From Chloroflexota bacterium (GTDB lineage: Bacteria; Chloroflexota; Anaerolineae; Anaerolineales; UBA4823): 20,567 bases of DNA. The notes beneath the pieces were generated by a model. That model was given only the letters and a program-made list of their open reading frames with translations. It had not been told where the DNA came from and ran no database searches. Below, piece after piece: positions 16,024 to 20,567 of this stretch; the first letter of the stretch is position 1; each line of letters opens with the position of its first letter. The DNA lies in NCBI GenBank assembly GCA_030613705.1, contig JAUWLJ010000001.1, forward strand, positions 1-20,567, in the 5' to 3' direction. The position numbers and the translations under genes were made by a program.

Positions 16024-16740
16024 TTAATTACGTTTACCCAATATTGCTGTGCCAATCCTGACGATCGTCGCGCCCTCTTGAATCGCAACTTCGTAATCAG
16101 CGCTCATTCCCATCGATAATTCATACCAATCATTATCCGGAAATTTCGCCGATAAATAATCTCTCAAATTTCGCAAACGGACGAAATATGGTCTGGCCTG
16201 TTCCGGATTCGAAAAAAATGGTGGCATGGTCATTAATCCCCGCGGAGTAAGATTGCTCATTTCCAGAATAGGAGAAATCTCATCGGCAAGATCGCTCCAC
16301 TCAAGTTCATTCCAGGCGGTCCAGCCGTATTTTGTCTCTTCACCACTTACATTGCACTCGAGCAAGATGGGCAGATTCTTTCCCATTTCACTCGCAAAGC
16401 GATCCAGGCGAGTTGCCAATTTTATGCTATCCACAGATTGCACCCAATCGAAATGCTCACAAACCTTTCGAGCCTTACGACTCTGGACATGCCCGATCAT
16501 GTGCCATTCCACACCTTTTGCCTTTTCCAATATGGCGATTTTCGGTAGAGATTCTTCTAAATAATTTTCTCCCAAATATTTTGCACCTGCCTCGATCGCC
16601 CGTTGTACGATCTCTATTGGCTGCCCCTTGGTTACAACTACCAATCGAACCTGTTCGCCTGTTCGACCAACAGATATCGCCGCAGCCTCGAGCCGATCGC
16701 TCACCCGATTGAAATTTTCTACAATTGAAACTTTCGCCAT
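16024..16740 (-). CDS. yggS: PLP homeostasis protein, YggS/PROSC family
   Basis: A 238-residue protein of the pyridoxal-phosphate-binding YggS family, which keeps free PLP and amino/keto acid pools in balance in the cytoplasm and has no known catalytic reaction. The PLP lysine is Lys38 in VVVTKGQP. GENYLEESLPKI, WHMIGHVQSRKAR, ECNVSGEETKYG, LTPRGLMTMPPF and LSMGMSADYEVAIQEGATIVRIGTAILG follow the usual order over a TIM-barrel fold. Length is normal. No ribosome site precedes ATG 16740, but TATAAC ends 6 nt before it, so a separate leaderless start inside the larger gene run is possible. It is the head of the yggS-yggT-yggU set and lies 74 nt behind pgeF. Confidence 0.93.
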   Translation of the reverse strand: MAKVSIVENFNRVSDRLEAAAISVGRTGEQVRLVVVTKGQPIEIVQRAIEAGAKYLGENYLEESLPKIAILEKAKGVEWHMIGHVQSRKARKVCEHFDWVQSVDSIKLATRLDRFASEMGKNLPILLECNVSGEETKYGWTAWNELEWSDLADEISPILEMSNLTPRGLMTMPPFFSNPEQARPYFVRLRNLRDYLSAKFPDNDWYELSMGMSADYEVAIQEGATIVRIGTAILGKRN

Positions 16741-16746
16741 ACTACA

Positions 16747-16752
16747 GTTATA
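16747..16752 (-). promoter_or_regulatory. Possible -10 element just ahead of yggS
   Basis: On the minus strand TATAAC ends 6 nt before the yggS ATG and no ribosome site is present. No convincing -35 hexamer lies 16-19 nt further up. The spacing matches that seen at the two divergent starts near 12 kb. Confidence 0.3.
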
Positions 16753-16786
16753 TTTTACCTGGTTATATTACGCACTTGAATAATTC

Positions 16787-16810
16787 ACCTGGGGAGTATT
16801 TTATCCAGGT
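16787..16810 (-). terminator. Weak inverted repeat after pgeF, possible terminator
   Basis: ACCTGG (16787-16792) and CCAGGT (16805-16810) form a perfect 6-bp stem around a 12-nt loop, beginning a few bases after the pgeF stop on the minus strand. No T tract follows. Too short to trust alone; it is listed because a possible new promoter for yggS follows. Confidence 0.2.
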
Positions 16811-16814
16811 CTGG

Positions 16815-17600
16815 TTAATTTTCCAGGGCGATTAACGCTCCAAATCTGCCCGTCTGACCGAATTCGCCGCGATGAGAAAACCAGTCCTGCAGATTACAAG
16901 CAGTACATATTCCCGCCGTCTCGATATTTCTGATCCCCATTTTTTCCAAAAGGAGCTCGTTGGCTCGCCACAAATCAAAATGCGTCGACTCCGCACTTCG
17001 CACTAATAGGTCTTCCGCATCTTGACCGAATGCAGATTTAACTTGGTCCACCACCTCCGGTCCAATTCCATAATGGTCAACTGCGATGGATGGACCGATA
17101 GCTGCCAATATATTTCTAGGATCGCTGCGATAAACAGATTGCATGGTCTTGATCGTCTCTGTGACGACTCCATTTACTGTCCCCATCCAACCTGCATGTA
17201 CAATGCCTACTACTCGACGTTTTGGATCATGCAGTAAGATTGGGACGCAATCTCCAAATCGCATAAACAAAGTTACCTCCGGTCTGTCCGTGAGGATGGC
17301 GTCTGCCTTGCGGTGCCGTACACTCGCTGGCCTGCTGCCTATTGTCCAGATTACGTCTGTACTGTGGACCTGCCAAACATCGTAGACTGATTCAGGTTTG
17401 CGGTCCAACACTTGAAAAGATCGCACTCGATTCAGATATACCCGTTCGGGATCATCCCCCCTCAATCCACCAACATTCAATGAAGCCCAAGGCTCTGGGC
17501 TGAACCCTCCACGGCGGGTGAAGATAGCTTGCTTGATTTTTTCAGATTCTAGGGAACCGAAAGAATAGTAGCGGATTGCATCAGGTTGGTGGAAGGGCAT
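16815..17600 (-). CDS. pgeF: Laccase-domain purine nucleoside phosphorylase-type protein (PgeF/YlmD/YfiH family)
   Basis: A 261-residue protein of the family once called polyphenol oxidase or multicopper oxidase. Characterised members are adenosine deaminase/purine nucleoside phosphorylases, and E. coli YfiH (PgeF) edits peptidoglycan precursors. The three metal/catalytic residues are visible: His79 in WQVHSTD, Cys118 in FGDCVPIL and His135 in IVHAGWMGT. IGPSIAVDHYGIGPEV and the C-terminal CTACNLQDWFSHR...TGRFGALIAL complete the pattern. The start is ATG 17600, 7 nt after the stop of the glutaredoxin-DUF2085 gene and near the family's usual N terminus; the longer frame to 17723 would overlap that gene by over 100 nt. 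In many bacteria this gene stands just ahead of yggS, as here. Confidence 0.9.
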   Translation of the reverse strand: MPFHQPDAIRYYSFGSLESEKIKQAIFTRRGGFSPEPWASLNVGGLRGDDPERVYLNRVRSFQVLDRKPESVYDVWQVHSTDVIWTIGSRPASVRHRKADAILTDRPEVTLFMRFGDCVPILLHDPKRRVVGIVHAGWMGTVNGVVTETIKTMQSVYRSDPRNILAAIGPSIAVDHYGIGPEVVDQVKSAFGQDAEDLLVRSAESTHFDLWRANELLLEKMGIRNIETAGICTACNLQDWFSHRGEFGQTGRFGALIALEN

Positions 17601-17607
17601 TACCTTT

Positions 17608-18597
17608 TTACCTGGCCTCCTCTTGTGATCGCGCCCGAGCCATTTTTTGCTCATAAAACCGGCGGACATCAGCCATCGACTCTTCAACGATGGGATAACC
17701 AAACCAGGCTGTCGTGAATCCAAACAAGAATCCTGTTATCGTCCTCAAAAGGGGTGTGCTCTCCCGATACGGGAAGAAGTTCAGTGGCGGTTGACTTAAT
17801 AACTGGCTGAATCCATCGATGGCGATCGGCAGAATACCTACCAAGAGCCAAAGATACCAGGGTAACGGTTTGATCTTTCGTCCAGTCAGGCTGAATATAA
17901 GACCAAATATTAATATTCCACCATAAATTGCTACATCACGCTCACACAATGCCACCTTATATCCAACCTCTGGATTTCCCACAAACTGTCTGGCTGCGAG
18001 TTCGTCGCCTTCACTCAGGCCGGTTGCCAAACCAAATGGAATCAGATTATCAACACCGGCAGCTTCACGCGGGTATGCAGGCTGATCCCCAAATATAAAC
18101 CAAGATCGGAATGCCAATTGGTGGCAAACCAGACCATAAAAACGGTAAATTGTCGTTGCTGGACGGGTGTATCCTGCTGACATCATAAGGGGTGCGAGGA
18201 AAGGAAGACCGATATAAATCACAACCAATCCATTGAGCAGCAGCATATAATGCCTCGAAATCCAGTTGGAAAATCGATCTGCTTTAGTTATTTTCACCGG
18301 AATGGAGGCTTCACTCGCGGCTACTTTTTTGTCGATATCAGCAATACTTCTTTCCCGCTCTACCGCTGCCCGCAGAGTGATTTCAATGTCCTGAGCTGTA
18401 AAAGGCGCTTTCAACCGATAAGGTCCAACTTCGATCACTGGTATATCCAGGGTGTATTTTTTCTCTAACTCTTGATTCCCATCGATATTGATTATTTTCA
18501 ATTGATGTTCAACTACACTCTGGAAATCCTTTAAATCCTGGATAGCATCATCACATAGCTGGCATTCATCCTTGCTGTACAGAGTGACAGTGATCAT
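17608..18597 (-). CDS. Glutaredoxin-like domain fused to a DUF2085 membrane domain
   Basis: A 329-residue two-part protein. Residues 1-80 form a glutaredoxin/thioredoxin-like domain: VTLYSKDECQLC with a CxxC at 12-15 and the cis-proline segment DIPVIEV (51-57). After a charged linker (80-110) comes a membrane part with several helices, containing the DUF2085 marks: VCHQLAFRSWF with Cys158, CERDVAIYGG with Cys218, PIAIDGFSQ (257-265) and STPLLRTITGFLFG (280-293). DUF2085 has no assigned function. The gene overlaps tlpA by 4 nt (ATGA), so the proteins are probably made together. Inference: the CxxC domain passes electrons to or from the paired DUF2085 cysteines as part of a membrane disulfide relay with CcdA and TlpA. 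Its N-terminal domain faces the cytosol unless an unseen signal exists. Confidence 0.83.
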   Translation of the reverse strand: MITVTLYSKDECQLCDDAIQDLKDFQSVVEHQLKIINIDGNQELEKKYTLDIPVIEVGPYRLKAPFTAQDIEITLRAAVERERSIADIDKKVAASEASIPVKITKADRFSNWISRHYMLLLNGLVVIYIGLPFLAPLMMSAGYTRPATTIYRFYGLVCHQLAFRSWFIFGDQPAYPREAAGVDNLIPFGLATGLSEGDELAARQFVGNPEVGYKVALCERDVAIYGGILIFGLIFSLTGRKIKPLPWYLWLLVGILPIAIDGFSQLLSQPPLNFFPYRESTPLLRTITGFLFGFTTAWFGYPIVEESMADVRRFYEQKMARARSQEEAR

Positions 18598-19160
18598 TCA
18601 TTCGCTCCCAATTCGCTAAGATATTGATCAAGTTGTCCTTCAGTGATCAACCCGATATGGTGATACCGCACTACCCCTTCTTCATCGAGCATAAATGTGG
18701 TTGGATAGCCTCTCACCCGATACAGATTTTGAACATTGCCCCCAGGGTCCAATAAAATTGGGAAACTCAATTGGTATTCCTCCGCAAATTGCTGAACTTG
18801 CTGGGATGGTTCATCGAAATTAACTGCCAGGATTTCCAGCTTTTCTTGCGAACTGCTATATAGCTCTTCAAAGAATGGCATTTCTACTTTGCAGGGTTCG
18901 CACCAGGTAGCCCAAAAATTAATTACAACAATTTTACCCCGCAAATCACTTAATCGAATAGTTTCATTTGCCAAATTATTTAATTCAAAATCAGGTGCAG
19001 GTGATCCGACTGCGGCGGATTCTGGCAAACTTACCCCAGGTAGCTGGTCGAATTGACCAGCATCATCATTCGACTGGTCTAATGCAAAGTAAATAAAAAT
19101 AGCCAAGCCGGCCCCTACTAGCAGGCCGGCCGTGAGAATCAATAACTCTTTCCGCTTCAA
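18594..19160 (-). CDS. TlpA/ResA-type membrane-anchored thioredoxin
   Basis: A 188-residue thiol-disulfide oxidoreductase. A membrane anchor (about 6-27) is followed by an outward-facing thioredoxin fold: PAPDFELNNL, INFWATWCEPCKVEMP with the active CxxC at 87-90, an FDEP strand, and cis-Pro153 in GYPTTF. Relatives (ResA, TlpA, CcmG) keep apocytochrome c or other secreted thiols reduced, with electrons from CcdA. Here CcdA is coded 30 nt upstream, a strong functional link. No c-type cytochrome or further maturation gene is in the window, so the target is open. The start is TTG at 19160, with AAGG about 9 nt upstream; no ATG suits the N terminus. The stop overlaps the start of the glutaredoxin-DUF2085 gene. 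Confidence 0.92.
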   Translation of the reverse strand: MKRKELLILTAGLLVGAGLAIFIYFALDQSNDDAGQFDQLPGVSLPESAAVGSPAPDFELNNLANETIRLSDLRGKIVVINFWATWCEPCKVEMPFFEELYSSSQEKLEILAVNFDEPSQQVQQFAEEYQLSFPILLDPGGNVQNLYRVRGYPTTFMLDEEGVVRYHHIGLITEGQLDQYLSELGANE

Positions 19161-19190
19161 TGAATGTTTCCTTGAAGGCAGTTAAGGGAT

Positions 19191-20138
19191 TTAACCTTCT
19201 GCAGGTAATTCCATCTCATCACTTCCGAAAGGCGGTTCCTGATCAACCGCATCATCCTTAGGCTTGTGCAATAGAGCCGCTGGGAGTGCTACGATAATCA
19301 AGGCGGCGCCAAAAAACCACCATTCGTAGAAATTTCGACCCTTAGACCTGGCGATAAAGGCTGGGATCAATCCCAGGATAATTAACAATCCGATTACATA
19401 GAGGATTATTGTACCCACTCTCACCTCATCAATGGAACCAAAGAAAAATCCCAGACTGGCAGCCTGCTCGAATCGACCAAGGAATAACAATACTCCGATG
19501 ACGATCATCACGACCCCCATTGCAATCTCAACGTACCGCACAATATTGCCGTATTTCTTGATAAATGAGGTTACAAGGCCAATTTCGACCGCGGCGATCA
19601 AGAATGGGATCGCCAAACCGCCTGAATATGCAACCAGTAGCCAAAATCCTTGGGTCAATGAACCTGTGCTTAATGAAAGCGTCAGTATTGTCCCCAATAT
19701 CGGCCCGACACAGGGGGACCAACCGGCAGAGAAGAAGACACCCAGGAGGAATGAAGAAGCATAGCCCAATCTCTTGTCAGGCGCTTCCTGGCGGCGGGTA
19801 TCATACTGCAAGAAAGGAATTCTGATTATCCCTGTCATATGCAATCCGAAGAGGACCACCACCACGCCGCCGATTTTGGTCAGGTAAGGGCGGATATCGA
19901 AGAGCAAATTTCCAATTGCTGAAGCCCCTAATCCCAATAAAATGAATACTGTGCTGAACCCAAGCACAAAGGCCACACCATGAGATAAGGTGTAAAACCT
20001 GTTTTTATCCTGCGCACCGGCTGAACGCCCGCTCAAATAACCGATGTATGCCGGCACCAGTGCAAACACACAAGGAGAAAGAAATGAGGCCAGACCTCCC
20101 AAAAATGCGATGCTAAGTCCAAAATTTGCAGTTTCCAT
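19191..20138 (-). CDS. ccdA: CcdA/DsbD-type transmembrane electron carrier with extra C-terminal segment
   Basis: A 315-residue membrane protein of the CcdA/DsbD family, which moves electrons from cytosolic thioredoxin to outer thioredoxin-like proteins. The two redox cysteines lie in the usual settings: FLSPCVFALVPAYIGYLSG (Cys23) and FSAGWSPCVGPILGTIL (Cys143). Six helices typical of the family are followed, from about residue 235, by two further hydrophobic segments and an acidic, proline-containing tail, making it about 80 residues longer than the usual 220-240. The role of that extension is unknown. ATG 20138 has AAGGAG about 10 nt upstream. It lies 27 nt after the L,D-transpeptidase gene and 30 nt before tlpA, consistent with one operon. 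Confidence 0.93.
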   Translation of the reverse strand: METANFGLSIAFLGGLASFLSPCVFALVPAYIGYLSGRSAGAQDKNRFYTLSHGVAFVLGFSTVFILLGLGASAIGNLLFDIRPYLTKIGGVVVVLFGLHMTGIIRIPFLQYDTRRQEAPDKRLGYASSFLLGVFFSAGWSPCVGPILGTILTLSLSTGSLTQGFWLLVAYSGGLAIPFLIAAVEIGLVTSFIKKYGNIVRYVEIAMGVVMIVIGVLLFLGRFEQAASLGFFFGSIDEVRVGTIILYVIGLLIILGLIPAFIARSKGRNFYEWWFFGAALIIVALPAALLHKPKDDAVDQEPPFGSDEMELPAEG

Positions 20139-20165
20139 TCAGGGCACACTCCTTACAATAATTAC

Positions 20166-20567
20166 TTATGCCTCAACCACCATGATGCGAGTGCTCGTTT
20201 TGCCAGTAATGGTGACATTATTATCTCCAGTGTCAAACGGTACCACCGGATGGGTCCAGCGGAAAATCCACTTGGCATCCTCAGGACAGAGGTTCACACA
20301 GCCGTGCGACATAGGTTCACCGAAATTATTGTGCCACCATGTGGAATGGAGTGCAATCCCATCCCCATGGAAAAGTGAAGTCCAGCCGATGCCAGGCAAA
20401 TCCCAACCTTCCTCATTTGTCCCACCAGACATGTGCAATGAATGTAGTGTGCGCCAGATCGGGAATCCTGGGCTCGCAATAGCTGAAACTGGTGTAGAAC
20501 CGTCCGTTTTTCCAGTTGATACTCGGCAGAAATACACCTCATTTTTACCCTCGTAACAGGATAGTAT
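20166..20567 (-). CDS. L,D-transpeptidase (YkuD domain), N terminus beyond the window
   Basis: The frame runs off the right edge; 133 residues are visible. The YkuD catalytic centre is clear: GIALHSTWWHN, then SHGCVNLCPEDAKWIF with the nucleophilic Cys about 43 residues before the end. The preceding YEGKNEVYFCRVSTG strand is also typical. These periplasmic or extracellular enzymes make 3-3 peptidoglycan cross-links or attach proteins to the wall. Whether the missing part holds a signal peptide or peptidoglycan-binding domain cannot be seen. An internal ATG at 20537 was not used as the start because the strand before it is conserved and the frame stays open to the edge. It is the first visible gene of the ccdA run. 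Confidence 0.9.
   Translation of the reverse strand: MLSCYEGKNEVYFCRVSTGKTDGSTPVSAIASPGFPIWRTLHSLHMSGGTNEEGWDLPGIGWTSLFHGDGIALHSTWWHNNFGEPMSHGCVNLCPEDAKWIFRWTHPVVPFDTGDNNVTITGKTSTRIMVVEA

Noticed and set aside
16008..16088. A longer N terminus for YggT
   Set aside because: It overlaps the end of yggS, and a strong AAAGGAGG site points to ATG 16007.
17601..17723. A longer N terminus for PgeF
   Set aside because: It would overlap the upstream gene by over 100 nt; ATG 17600 lies 7 nt after that gene's stop and near the usual family start.
1..20567. CRISPR arrays, tRNA or rRNA genes, insertion sequences, attachment sites
   Set aside because: No spaced repeats, cloverleaf-like segments, transposase frames or terminal repeats were seen on reading both strands.

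Overview
The window looks like a stretch of bacterial chromosome of moderate GC content (estimated by eye) from a Chloroflexota-type organism, most likely Anaerolineae or a relative. The pointers are several very large YfhO-like membrane proteins close together, a zinc-ribbon coiled-coil (CdsZ/DUF164) protein, a glutaredoxin-DUF2085 fusion beside CcdA and a TlpA-type thioredoxin, and an L,D-transpeptidase. This assignment is inference from gene content. I saw no rRNA, tRNA, CRISPR array, insertion sequence, phage gene or origin. Genes are densely packed and no gene-free stretch exceeds about 150 bases.

Layout, left to right. (a) 1-1036, plus strand: the tail of a probable class V aminotransferase, then a methylenetetrahydrofolate reductase (metF). 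(b) 4501 down to 1102, minus strand: a tight MoxR ATPase - DUF58 - FAD-dependent oxidoreductase operon. (c) 12032 down to 4641, minus strand: three large multi-spanning membrane proteins, two of them clearly YfhO-like, with an orphan OmpR/PhoB-type response regulator between them. A perfect 19-bp hairpin follows the regulator. (d) 12033-12182: a divergent promoter region whose two -10-like elements sit so close to the start codons that both mRNAs look leaderless. (e) 12183-15394, plus strand: a coiled-coil zinc-ribbon protein and a membrane-anchored NACHT/STAND NTPase with HEAT-like repeats, 2 nt apart. (f) 20567 down to 15428, minus strand: L,D-transpeptidase (cut by the window edge) - CcdA - TlpA/ResA thioredoxin - glutaredoxin/DUF2085 fusion - PgeF laccase-domain protein - YggS - YggT - YggU.

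How they work together. CcdA would carry electrons across the membrane to the outward-facing TlpA thioredoxin. The glutaredoxin-DUF2085 protein, which overlaps tlpA by 4 nt, is a candidate extra component of that thiol-disulfide relay. PgeF-YggS-YggT-YggU is a familiar housekeeping set found near division genes in many bacteria. The YfhO cluster is probably for cell-surface glycosylation or polymer modification, but no substrate can be read from the sequence.

The best candidates for something under-described are the membrane-tethered NACHT-HEAT protein with its zinc-ribbon partner, and the glutaredoxin-DUF2085 fusion. Another point of interest is a pattern of apparently leaderless starts, four genes in all, at probable first genes of transcription units. 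Several start codons were moved inward from the longest open frame (metF, DUF58, the zinc-ribbon protein, the NACHT protein, YggU, YggT, PgeF) on ribosome-site or operon-spacing grounds.
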